DNA from: Bathynomus jamesi
Taxonomy: Eukaryota > Arthropoda > Malacostraca > Isopoda > Cirolanidae
Assembly (NCBI GenBank): GCA_023014485.1
Contig: JAJOZX010002710.1
Coordinates: 124,001-188,000, forward strand
DNA: 64,000 nt
Direction: 5' to 3'
Made by a program: the position numbers and the translations under genes. How positions within the stretch are numbered: the first letter of the stretch is position 1; the number at the start of each line of letters is the position of its first letter. Below the pieces are notes generated by a model. The model saw nothing but the letters and a program-made list of their open reading frames with translations. It made no database searches and had not been told where the DNA came from. This document shows positions 19,250 to 28,428 of the stretch, piece after piece.

Positions 19250-20454
19250 GTGAATGACGATGAGGTAGAGCAGCCCATCATTACGGATGACCTCGACGAC
19301 AGTGTAGTTGTGATCTCCTCCCCTGAACCCTCACCAGCGATACCGGTAACACGTCCAAAGCGGAGGTATGAGATACCCACGTCAGGTATAAAGCGACCGA
19401 AATACGCGTCTGTTGCAGCGGTAATAGATCCCCAACCCTCAACCTCTTACGCAACAACACCCCCAGCAGCACCTAATATATCCCCTTATTCATCCGCCGC
19501 CCCCCGTTCTGTTAAGTCTACAATAATAGAGCCCCAACCATCAACCTCCTACGCAACAGGGCCCCCATCAGCAGCACCTTCCGCTAATATATCCACTAAT
19601 TCATCCGCCGCCCCCCGTTCTGTTGAGGATGGTATAACGCTGGAATTGGTGCGATCCGCAGCCCCCACCCCAGCCTTGACTAGAAATCGGTATAGAGTCA
19701 GGGTCGACCCTAGAGTCATGTATAGCAGTGGAATTGAGCGCGGACTACGCCGGGTTGTAGAGCATATTATAGAGTTTGCTCTTCAGAATCGTGACGAGCG
19801 TGAAGTCAGGACGAGTCTGTCCTTTGGATTCGGGTCAGATGACGGTGATGTAGACGATTATTGGGTGATAGTGCCATTTAGACGTTTGGCGGCTGAAGAT
19901 GTAGAATATATATTAGGGCGTATAATGCAAGCCGCCCAAAGTAGTATAGCCTTCAATATGGACAACTTCACGGTAAATATTGACCATGTATACCGTGTTG
20001 CGGGTCATAGTGCCATACCGTATACTCTTAACTTCAATTCTCAAGCTATTTATAGACGGCATATAAACGTCGATCGTGGTTGCGGCTTTATAGCAGTACT
20101 CTTAGCACGTATGTTTACTGTACAAAATACACGAACTCAAAAAATTTGGTTGCCTACAGTCGTGGAGCGTGCCCGTAAACTAGCTGTAGACTGTGAACTT
20201 GAATTTGACTGTAATATGGGTCCTGAAGAGCTGAGAAGGGTAGAACAGGAAATGAATGTCCGCATAGTTGTGTTTGGGTTGGATGATCGTCGTAGGACTG
20301 TGTATGTTTTTAAAAGCTGTGTGAGAGATCGTACAAGGCCCCTACTTATTTTAGGATTGTCAGGGACAACGTATCTCCCCATCCGTAATATAAGGTGGCT
20401 TTACGCGAGTTATGACAAAAGTCGAAAATATGGGAGACATCATGATTTGTGTAA
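19246..20454 (+). CDS. DNA polymerase B N-terminal region (frameshifted from the catalytic part)
   Basis: From the splice acceptor the frame runs about 400 codons. Residues 1-130 are low-complexity Ser/Pro/Ala, with two imperfect repeats around PQPSTSYAT. Residues about 150-400 match the N-terminal extension usual in Polinton polymerases: a region with YWVIVPFRR, then VDRGCGFIAVLLARMF, which in relatives precedes a papain/OTU-like fold, and a TTYLPIRNIRWLY block leading to the Cys-rich zinc region. The frame ends at 20482 because a 1-base shift near 20452-20457 separates it from the next segment. The Cys in RGCGF is kept, but the place where relatives usually have His reads Thr; protease activity is doubtful. 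Confidence 0.75.
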
Positions 20455-23400
20455 GGGTGCCTCGAGTTTGCGGATGATATAGTGAGACATTGTAAAGAAT
20501 GTCACATGGTATGTGAGCAGTGTAAAAGCACCAAATGTGAAAGCCGTGTAGTTGAAGCTGAGAAGAGAGACTGTGATGTGTGTAGACGCACATTTTTCAA
20601 TAATAGCTGTTTTGATTTCCATAAATCAATTGGCACGTGCAGGAAAATGAGAATCTGTGAATGTGGTATGTTTCACACAATGGATAATTGGGGAAAATTT
20701 AAGCACAAGTGTGACGTAATTCACTGTCCTACATGCCAGGAGGAATATAAGGCGGATGGAGTAAAGCATGTATGTTATATGAAAGATGCTAAGCCTAAAA
20801 ATAACCCTTGTATAACTGTATACTACGATATAGAAACATATACGAACGCTGAAACCAAAGAGGTAATTCCACATTTACTTGTGAGCCAGACTATCTGTGA
20901 TGAGTGTATGGATATCGAATGTGACGAGTGCCCCAAATGTGGTAAACGGACAAACGTTTTTAAAACGAATGTCAGCGATAGTCCTGTGAAACTATTTGTG
21001 TCCTATATTGTCAAGTTAGCCGACAAGTTCAAAAAAATGACTGTGTATATTCTCGCCCATAACGGGGCAAAGTTTGACACGCAGTTCCTTTATAAGGAGT
21101 TGCTTGAACACGAATCCTCTGAGATATTTACAGGTGATCCATTGAAAAGAGGCAACAAATTAATACAGATGCAGATAAGAGGCAATGTACAATTTAAAGA
21201 TACTTTATTATTCACACCTTGTAAATTAGCAAAGCTACCCAAGGTGATGGGAGTAGCAGCTGAAGTTTCCAAAGGATACTTCCCATACACTTTCCTCACC
21301 AGCGAGACTTTAAACTACGTAGGCCCACCACCCCCCAAACATTATTTTGACTGTATGGATGAACGTGAAGACTTTGATCGATACTACGACAGTTTTAATG
21401 AAAGTAACCCTTATAATATAGCTGATGAATGTGAGCGTTATTGCGTGAATGATGTGCGCGTGCTTAGAGTATGTTTCCAGGCCTTTAGAAGGATGTACAT
21501 AGCCCGTTTCAAATGCGATCCACTGCAAGTCGCAACCACCATCGCATCATTATGTTTTACGGTGTTCAAGAATAACTTCATGCCGAAAGACACCTTAGCC
21601 ATTATTCACCGAAACAATCCCCGCAGTTACGGGCACAAGGCTATTTACTGGCTCATACACCTACAGCAACAGACAGGTGTATACATAAAGCACGCCCGCA
21701 ACACGGGTGAAGTACCCATTAAGATTAATGGACGTGTTTTTTGGGTTGATGGGTTAAGTGAAAACCGTGTCACTGGTGTGAAGACTGTGTACTCCTTTAA
21801 CGGTTGCTGGTGGCATGGATGCCCCCGTCCTGAGTGCGGAATCACCGGAGATATCCACGGTAGGTCTCCTGCCGACTGTCTTGCATCGACCCGCACCCGC
21901 GATCAACTTATAGGATCACAGTTCACTCACAAAGTCTTGTGGGAGCATGAATATGATGCACGGATGGAGACAGACGAGGTGTACCGTGAGGAAATAAAAG
22001 CGATCAAGCGTTCAATGGTGCTGGATCCTCTCAAATGTGGTGATAGCTTGTTTGGAGGACGTACAAATCCTTTCAGACTATACTTCCCACCTACGGAGGG
22101 CGTGAAGCTCCATTACTACGATTTCTGTTCTTTATACCCATACGTGATGAAGAGCAATCCGTACCCCGTGGGCGCTCCTGAGAAACTGGTGGGACCTAGC
22201 CTACCATCCATCAATGAATTTTCAAAAAATTTGAATGATCGTTACTTTGGGCTCTCTTTCGTAGACGTACTCCCCCCACGCAATTTATGGATGCCGATCT
22301 TACCTGTCGTTATCGACGACAAGCTCATGTTTCCCCTGTGCGTGAAGTGCGCGGAAGAGGATAACGGCGAATGTAACCATATACCCCACCAGCGTAAGAT
22401 CAGAGGCGTATATACAAGTCCTGAGTTGGCCCTAGCCGTGCGCCATGGTTATAGAATACTGAAGATACATGAGGTGTGGAGGTTTCAGAAGCTACCCAAC
22501 CTTTTCACACCATATATAAACACCTTTTTGAAGGATAAGGTTGAGGCATCAGGGTATCCGCGAGGAGTTGATACCGAAGATGAAAAGTCTGCCTATATTC
22601 AACGTTACCGCGACCGCGAAGGTATACAACTTGATCGTGTCCAAATTGTAAAGAATCCTGGCAAGCGCTTTAGTGCAAAGTTGTGTCTAAACAGTCTATG
22701 GGGAAAATTTGCGCAGAATACCGGCAGAGGGAGCATTCATTTGGCACAAAGTTATAGCGATGTCTGGGATTATGCCAATGCCCCCGATAAAGAGGTCATG
22801 GAGATCGTAAATGTAGGTAATACTTACGTAATAAAGTACAACAACACTGAATTTGCCACAGATACCTCAAGGGTTACAAACATACCTGTGGCCAGCTTCA
22901 CAACAGCCTACGCCCGTATAAAACTTTGGGGTCTATTGCATTCTCTTGGGCGGAGAGTATTGTATGCCGATACAGATAGCGTGATATTCACAGAGAGGGA
23001 GGGTGAATACATGCCCACTATTGGGGAGTTCCTCGGCGAGCTCACTGATGAGATCAAGGATGAGTATGGGGACAACGCATACGCCGACTCTTTTGCCTCA
23101 ACAGGACCTAAGACTTATGGGGTACGGGTCAGGGTGGGGGAGGAAATGAAATATATCGTGAAGGCAAAGGGTATTACGCTCAACCATGCGAATCGGGAGG
23201 TTGTTAACTTTGAGTCGTTGAAGGATCTAGTATGTTTGGATGAACAACCTCACCAACTAATTGTAGGCACCCACAATTTTCGGGCGCAGAAGCTGGGGGG
23301 CGTGAAGGAACTTAGGGGTACGATGGTGTGCCGTAACACCTATAGGAAACGTTACCAGTTACCTGGTACCTATGATACCGTACCCTTTGGATACCAATGA
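20455..23400 (+). CDS. polB: protein-primed type B DNA polymerase, exonuclease and polymerase domains
   Basis: The frame opens just after the shift with paired Cys (CKECHMVCEQC) zinc fingers. Exonuclease motifs follow: YYDIETY (about residue 114 from 20482), HNGAKFDTQF (about 192) and YCVNDVRVL (about 320). Polymerase motifs are DFCSLYP (about 547), NSLWGKF (about 737) and YADTDSV (about 827). All catalytic Asp residues are present and the 972 codons are open, so the core is intact. This enzyme would copy the linear genome from a protein primer at the inverted repeats. The first codon of the open segment is GTG, so this is not a start; the true N-terminus lies upstream. Confidence 0.95.
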   Translation, partial: GCLEFADDIVRHCKECHMVCEQCKSTKCESRVVEAEKRDCDVCRRTFFNNSCFDFHKSIGTCRKMRICECGMFHTMDNWGKFKHKCDVIHCPTCQEEYKADGVKHVCYMKDAKPKNNPCITVYYDIETYTNAETKEVIPHLLVSQTICDECMDIECDECPKCGKRTNVFKTNVSDSPVKLFVSYIVKLADKFKKMTVYILAHNGAKFDTQFLYKELLEHESSEIFTGDPLKRGNKLIQMQIRGNVQFKDTLLFTPCKLAKLPKVMGVAAEVSKGYFPYTFLTSETLNYVGPPPPKHYFDCMDEREDFDRYYDSFNESNPYNIADECERYCVNDVRVLRVCFQAFRRMYIARFKCDPLQVATTIASLCFTVFKNNFMPKDTLAIIHRNNPRSYGHKAIYWLIHLQQQTGVYIKHARNTGEVPIKINGRVFWVDGLSENRVTGVKTVYSFNGCWWHGCPRPECGITGDIHGRSPADCLASTRTRDQLIGSQFTHKVLWEHEYDARMETDEVYREEIKAIKRSMVLDPLKCGDSLFGGRTNPFRLYFPPTEGVKLHYYDFCSLYPYVMKSNPYPVGAPEKLVGPSLPSINEFSKNLNDRYFGLSFVDVLPPRNLWMPILPVVIDDKLMFPLCVKCAEEDNGECNHIPHQRKIRGVYTSPELALAVRHGYRILKIHEVWRFQKLPNLFTPYINTFLKDKVEASGYPRGVDTEDEKSAYIQRYRDREGIQLDRVQIVKNPGKRFSAKLCLNSLWGKFAQNTGRGSIHLAQSYSDVWDYANAPDKEVMEIVNVGNTYVIKYNNTEFATDTSRVTNIPVASFTTAYARIKLWGLLHSLGRRVLYADTDSVIFTEREGEYMPTIGEFLGELTDEIKDEYGDNAYADSFASTGPKTYGVRVRVGEEMKYIVKAKGITLNHANREVVNFESLKDLVCLDEQPHQLIVGTHNFRAQKLGGVKELRGTMVCRNTYRKRYQLPGTYDTVPFGYQ

Positions 23401-23563
23401 TGCTTCTAACTCACACGTCTTGTATATAATCGTATCTATTTGTAAATATATATATATATATAACTTGAATATCTCGTTTATTAAATCGTATTTGTAAATA
23501 TATATAACTTGAATATCTCGTTTATTAAATAAATCATGTTTCAAATAGCGTTTCACTTTCTCC

Positions 23564-23610
<47 letters not shown>

Positions 23611-23738
23611 GTGAAAGTTCTAAGCTCCGCCCACTGTAAGACCGTGAGTCATGCTACTATCTGGGAATCCCTGCGTGGTCAGTCGACCGCAGTAAGCCCG
23701 AGAGATCAGACGTGTATTCAGATCAGACGTGTATTCAA
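23401..23738. other. polymerase 3' region: tandem repeat, poly(A) signal, (GT)n
   Basis: A 45-bp direct repeat (tatataacttgaatatctcg, near 23457 and 23500) follows the stop. AATAAA is at 23528-23533. (GT)n at 23567-23609 separates this from the next gene. A TCAGTCG initiator-like site is near 23680 and a 14-bp tandem (cagacgtgtattca) directly precedes the next ATG. Confidence 0.6.
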
Positions 23739-24329
23739 ATGGCTACCTTTAATATTGCTTGTACAACGTTTACGAAATGGTATTCAGTAAAGTGCCAGGA
23801 TGTGGTGGATACCGAAAAACTTCCTATTCATCCCTCCTATGCCTCTTTTAAAAACACATTGGATTGTGCGAAGTTCCAAGATGTACAAATACTCTACGGA
23901 TGTTCTGGTGAGACCGTTGAAGGCTTTCGTTGCACAGACGATGTGCTGAAGTATACTGCAGAGCTAAACTTTATAAAGTCTCACATACACCGTGAAGTAA
24001 AAGAAACAACGCGTGCAGAAGAGAAGCAGCAGGTATGGATAATGAGTCTTGCTGATGGGTGGTGTGACAAGCGGTATTACGTCATGCTACACCATGTCGA
24101 TTACTCATACCCTACGACTGAAAATGTGAATCTCGTGATCATGGACAATCTTAAGTATTTTTATCACTATATTAACGTATATCATGATGAGGTTCGTAGT
24201 GAGGTTGTGGCTAGTGCCCTGCGTGAATTTTTAACAGAGTTTAGAGACGAGTATCGTTTGATGGGCAGAAAGGAAAAATATGAACATATGTTCCTCTCAA
24301 ATAGTGCGCCGGAGTGTGGAGATGTTTAG
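23739..24329 (+). CDS. unrecognised accessory protein 1 of the Polinton
   Basis: The ATG at 23739 (MATFNIACT) gives 196 aa; the frame is open nine codons further upstream but without ATG. The protein is acidic, with no signal peptide or transmembrane segment. A strand-rich centre (QQVWIMSLADGW, then RYYVMLHHVDY) precedes helical C-terminal segments (ASALREFLTEFRDEYRLM). I do not recognise a family. It lies on the early strand after the polymerase, where adenovirus-like elements keep host-interaction genes. The frame is intact. Confidence 0.65.
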   Translation: MATFNIACTTFTKWYSVKCQDVVDTEKLPIHPSYASFKNTLDCAKFQDVQILYGCSGETVEGFRCTDDVLKYTAELNFIKSHIHREVKETTRAEEKQQVWIMSLADGWCDKRYYVMLHHVDYSYPTTENVNLVIMDNLKYFYHYINVYHDEVRSEVVASALREFLTEFRDEYRLMGRKEKYEHMFLSNSAPECGDV

Positions 24330-24547
24330 TAAAACATAAAATGTTCCTAGTTCTTATCCAAACTGTCTGGTGCGTAGGCTGGTAGTGATATTCTTGTACC
24401 GGTACAACAATTCGACTCGCGGAACAAGCCCATTCACGTATCATCGAGTCAGCCGCCCGTCGAACCATTCCTGCCTACCTGCGTGCCTCACACGGCTCAT
24501 AGTTATCTCAGAGCTTGAGCCGAGTGGACGTGCGCTCCTCGAATACG
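24330..24547 (+). promoter_or_regulatory. spacer between accessory genes
   Basis: A 218-bp, less AT-rich region with no frame of its own. TCAGCC near 24449 and TCAGAG near 24510 are initiator-like; no TATA box is seen. Confidence 0.3.
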
Positions 24548-25261
24548 ATGGAACTTCCTTTGAGCAGCATTCTCAACGCCTCGTACGATGTGTCCGTGAC
24601 GAAATCGTTGCGCGTGTTCAGGCGTAATTCCGGTACCATTAGCTATGTACTGGAAACGGAATGTAGACCGACAAACAAACGGGTTTATTTAAGTATCGAG
24701 GAGATGAATAGAATCTTTGTGATAGTTGAGAAGTGGAGTGAAGATCGTTATAAAATACCTGCTAACGTAGGTACAAGAAGAGAGCAGATTAGTGACGCAC
24801 CCTCATACGCCGTTGTATGTACGTTGTGTATAAATAACGATCGGCCGTGCATTGATATAAGGCTGATGTGGAAGAATGCTTCTGATAATAACGCTCTTAT
24901 TCCTACGCGAAACCGTTTCATCCTCGACAGAATGTTTGAAATCGTCGGATTCCGTAAACTGAAACCTATATTAGACGCGCGTGTTACGGATATGTTTTAT
25001 TTTGATACAGTACTTGAATACGCATACACCGCTCTGCTCGATGGGTTTACCGAGTGTAGGGCTGGTGAGAATGGTCTAGTGCTGGATGTTTATTTAAAAA
25101 GTTTAGACTCTTTGAAATACCATGAACTTTGGTACAAAGCAATTGATCGGTACAAGGCTGAGCTCACCTACACCGTTCACCCTGAAGAACTATTTCTTTA
25201 TATAACGCGCAGTTGTCGTAACGATTTAGAAGATTATTTCAATTGCCGCTATGTTGAGTGA
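24548..25261 (+). CDS. unrecognised accessory protein 2 of the Polinton
   Basis: The ATG at 24548 (MELPLSSIL) gives 237 aa. The N-terminal third has alternating strands (GTISYVLETEC, then KRVYLSIEEMNRIFVIVEKW), loosely like a PC4-type single-stranded DNA-binding fold, but I would not assert that. The C-terminal third is helical (VHPEELFLYITRSCRND). It may be a distant relative of accessory protein 1, since both have a long first strand pair followed by a Met-Trp-rich strand. The last ~40 codons lie inside the right inverted repeat and recur antisense at 11657-11785. The frame is intact and its stop overlaps the next ATG. Confidence 0.65.
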   Translation: MELPLSSILNASYDVSVTKSLRVFRRNSGTISYVLETECRPTNKRVYLSIEEMNRIFVIVEKWSEDRYKIPANVGTRREQISDAPSYAVVCTLCINNDRPCIDIRLMWKNASDNNALIPTRNRFILDRMFEIVGFRKLKPILDARVTDMFYFDTVLEYAYTALLDGFTECRAGENGLVLDVYLKSLDSLKYHELWYKAIDRYKAELTYTVHPEELFLYITRSCRNDLEDYFNCRYVE

Positions 25262-25560
25262 GTTCACGATTGAAAAGCTCGAGTCGGTAGAAATAAACCC
25301 TCGATTGGAAAACGTTCTTATAAACTTGTGTTTAATAATGTAGCTAACGATGAACTCTTTGTGCGTGCTTTTGATTGTATTCTAGACGTATTTAAAGATG
25401 ACTTACCAACCGGTTGTAAAGTGGGAACAAAAATAGTACTGAACGATATGAAAGCCCTTCATATCGAATACAGGTTTCCCTATACTTTAAGCGGTGAAAT
25501 ATTATTAAGCCGCATATACTGCGTAATGCAGAGCAATAATGATGTAATTGTAAACTCGAT
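25130..25560. repeat. right inverted repeat of the Polinton
   Basis: It is the reverse complement of 11360-11795 with a handful of substitutions and indels. Homology stops at gtaattgtaaactcg on the outer side and near ctttggtacaaag on the inner side. Repeats at the ends of protein-primed linear elements are expected; that they contain coding sequence is also seen in other elements. Confidence 0.9.
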
Positions 25561-25594
25561 TAAGACCGAGTTTAGTATTTTGAAAAAAAAGTGA
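25251..25594 (+). pseudogene. accessory protein 3, frameshifted in this copy
   Basis: The ATG at 25251 overlaps the stop of accessory gene 2 (ATGTTGAGTGAG). The frame hits TAG at 25341 after a local indel near 25310; the remaining 88 codons (NNVANDELFVRAFD onward) continue in another frame. The left inverted-repeat copy keeps the first part in one frame to codon 60 but breaks later. So a protein of about 115 aa once existed at both ends. No family is recognised. Confidence 0.6.
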
Positions 25595-25616
25595 ATTGTA
25601 TTTATATTTTGCTTGA

Positions 25617-25710
25617 CATTTCTCCTGTACTGATTATACGCATATTTCTATTGAAATGTATATTTATTTCTATTTGAAAAGTATATTTATTTTATAAATA
25701 TATCTCCATA

Positions 25711-25758
<48 letters not shown>

Positions 25759-25915
25759 CCTGTACTGTTATGTACATATTTCTATTGAAGTGTATATTTA
25801 TTTGAAATGTATATTTTATTTTATATATATCCATAATTGTGTGTATATATTTCCTGTACTGTTATATGCATATTCCTCAAATGTATATTTATTTTCTATA
25901 TATTTATAAACAGAA
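25617..25915. repeat. tandem repeat with (GT)n
   Basis: Three diverged units carry cctgtactg.ttat.c.tatt and tgtatatttatt, separated by (GT)n at 25715-25752. The frames at 25712-26036 are low-complexity read-through. Confidence 0.75.
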
Positions 25916-25989
25916 TGATGCAATGTTGTTTTACTTAATTGTTATGCCTTCTACTACCGGTATTCGAAATATAATAATGCATACAACGG

Positions 25990-26330
25990 TATTGCGGTAT
26001 CTGGCAATATTTAAGCCTTCTAAGCCAACTGGCTGATTAGGAGTCTATAATAGTGTATACAATGGTATCTGGCAACTCTGTCTTCGATTAAATGAATACA
26101 TGGCGCTATCTGGCAACTCAAGCCATTTACAGCCAACTGGCTGATTAGGCGTATATAATAATAATGTATACAATAATACTGCTAAAAAGAGGTATCTGAC
26201 AACTCAAGCCATTTACAGCCAACTGGCTGATTAGGAGTCTATAATAATGTATACAATGGTATCGCGGTATCTGGCAACTCAAGCAATTTACGCCAACTGG
26301 CTGATTAGGAGCCTATAAAACAACGCCTAC
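25990..26330. repeat. tandem repeat with agccaactggctgattagga units
   Basis: Four units of about 90-120 bp share ccaactggctgattagg, gtatacaatggtatc and tctggcaactcaagcc. The first block is a partial palindrome (gccaactggc). The family recurs inverted at about 9200-9780. Confidence 0.85.
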
Positions 26331-26575
26331 TCGGCTGAAGTCTTAATGTGCACTTGGCTCCTGCCAGGTGAACACCTCTCCTCCTCCTTTCTCTTGGGGG
26401 ATAACGCCGCCTCTAAGTTCCCCCCCCCACCCCCTTTGCAACAATCCCCCTCCCCCACTTTGCAACAGCCCCCACCCCTTTGCAACAACCCCACCCCCTT
26501 TGCAACATTACATAATAACCTGCAACATTCTTGCACTCTCCCCTTTTGCGGCTATACTACTTACTTCAATTTTAA
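26300..26575. repeat. right member of the distant inverted repeat
   Basis: The sequence from ctgattaggagcctataaaa to ttttgcggctatac is the inverse of 8860-9225, including the run of ccccctttgcaacaa units. With the Polinton inverted repeats it makes a collinear outer pair. Confidence 0.8.
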
Positions 26576-26642
26576 CAAAAATGATTCTGATCATTTTAGA
26601 TACGGTACATTACTTTGCTCGTCTTAAATCCAAACAAATTTT

Positions 26643-26845
26643 GGATCACCTGATGATCAAGGCCCCCCAGCCTTCTTTAGTTAGTTTTATAAAGCTAACT
26701 AACGAAAATATCATGACCTAACCTAACCAATCGTCAAGGGCATACAGTTAACCTAACGATTGGTTAGGTTAGGTTGTGATATTTTCGTTAGTTAGCCTTA
26801 TAAGCTAACTAGAGGAGGCTGGGGGCACTGATCTTCAGCTGATCC
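26643..26845. mobile_element. hAT-type palindromic MITE, complete copy
   Basis: 203 bp, same family as 8277-8479; ends ggatcacctgatgatc and gatcttcagctgatcc. A perfect 8-bp duplication caaatttt flanks it (26635-26642 and 26846-26853). The whole element folds back around cttgacgattggtt-like arms. Confidence 0.9.
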
Positions 26846-26853
26846 CAAATTTT

Positions 26854-27758
26854 TAAAATTAAATAAGGATTTATGAGGTGCAAATAAATATACAGGGTGT
26901 ACCATAAGTCCGGTCTCATAGGGAAAATTTATTTTAAATTAAATTTGCAAAAGTAATACATTCGAACTAAAACAAATGCTCAAACTGATGTCTTGTTTTT
27001 GAACCTTTTTTTTGGTTGCAGGTAGAATAACACACAATGGCTAATATGGAAGCGAGTTACACGAGTGAGGAAGAGGCGTCCGCCTTTTCCTCACTAGCTG
27101 TACGTTGTATAAGCTCACAATAAGGACTAACGGCTATAAACATTGCTTCAGAAAGTCGATGGCAAATCCAGGTACCAGGGCCAATGCTCTTTATTAAAAT
27201 CCTATAGTAAACACAAGATCTTATAGTAACGTTAACCTAGGTAAAACAAAATCAACGTTCATAATGACACTGAAGAAACACTGTACTGATATTGTGTGTT
27301 AACCGAGATTATTCTACCTTCAACCCAAAGCGATAAAAAATAAATGCTTCGAGGGAGCGAATAATAACCATTAATGCTGACCGAAAAATTCACGTAATGA
27401 ATTATGATAATAATAATAATGATAATAATAATAATAATATTTAATTAGGTATTTTTCAAATAACTTTATTACTACCTTCAATTTTTTATGTGGCTGCATG
27501 AAGCCACAGTGTAATTGGGATTTAATTAAATTTTACCTTGAGGTCGATGGAGATTATATTACGAAACGAAATAAAATAAACTGAAAAATTGTTTAATTTT
27601 AAATTCTTTTGCTGGAAACAAAATAGTACGTTTCATAATAATGAAAAATTACCAAACAAAAATTATTTTATTTAGACGAAGACGAATACAAGATATGAAA
27701 AATATACATTTCACATGAAAATGAGGGGAAAATAGTGAGCAAATTATTAATTAAAACA

Positions 27759-27822
<64 letters not shown>

Positions 27823-27902
27823 AAATTTCGTTCACAAAAGTAAATAGACACCTTTGATTTTTTTTTTCAAATATTTTCTATTTGATTATAAAAGTCAATA
27901 AA
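26854..27902. other. AT-rich; mariner-like single end and (CA)n
   Basis: acagggtgtaccataagtcc at 26892 resembles a mariner terminus and the MITE end at 50899, but no matching second end is seen. (CA)n lies at 27757-27820. A short remnant near 27040-27110 might derive from a transposase; it is too broken to call. Confidence 0.4.
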
Positions 27903-27910
27903 TAATAATT

Positions 27911-28122
27911 GGTGCTGGTTAAGTATGCGGTCTACCTACGATTCGGCGGTCTACCTTTTAATTATAGCTTCCTATCTTGTTTACTAATTGTTTGTTTACA
28001 TCCCATTGTCAATCGCCCTTGACGATTGGTTAGGTTTAGTCATGATATTTTCGTTAGTTTTAACGAAAATATCCTGATTAAACCTAACCAATCGTAGGTA
28101 GACCGCACACTTAACCAGCACC
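27911..28122. mobile_element. hAT-type MITE
   Basis: The 212-bp element starts ggtgctggttaagtatgcgg and ends with the reverse complement ccgcacacttaaccagcacc. A perfect 8-bp duplication taataatt flanks it (27903-27910 and 28123-28130). The interior contains the same cgattggttaggtt/aacctaaccaatcg core as the other MITE family, so the two share subterminal sequence. Confidence 0.9.
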
Positions 28123-28428
28123 TAATAATTTTACTGAATTAAGAAATGCAAAGAAGAAGGAACACAATTTTAAATATATTGATTTAATAATTTTTTTATT
28201 ATATACAGTATATATTGGGGTCTATTATATGGCTCCTATAATAAATAAATAAATAGAAATTTTATAAGGTCGCCAGTTTGGCCGTTTAGCCAAACAAAAC
28301 AATATTTAATATGGAGATAGAAATGACATTGTGTTCTTTTTGTTTAATTAGAAAATAAAATAATTACTTGTTCACAATGATTAACAGTTATGTATACGGT
28401 AATTGTCCTATATTATAATGACTGATTA

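Larger units (their letters stand above)
11360..25594. mobile_element. endogenous Polinton/Maverick (adintovirus-like) element
   Basis: The span carries the diagnostic set: protein-primed type B DNA polymerase, retrovirus-type integrase with chromodomain, FtsK/HerA-type packaging ATPase, adenain-like protease, double jelly-roll major capsid and penton proteins. Inverted repeats of about 430 bp close both ends (11360-11795 and 25130-25560). Late genes are packed on the minus strand with 1- to 16-bp overlaps; polymerase and accessory genes are on the plus strand. ATPase, integrase (twice) and polymerase are frameshifted, so this copy is defective. Exact ends and the 6-bp target duplication of the family could not be read. 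Confidence 0.9.

Noticed and set aside
19250..19252. GTG as the start codon of the polymerase
   Set aside because: The base context is just a codon after a splice acceptor; eukaryotic-type elements rarely start at GTG and an in-phase upstream exon exists.
27757..27820. CRISPR-like or other ordered repeat array
   Set aside because: Simple (CA)n microsatellite; none of the window's tandem repeats has unique spacers of constant length.
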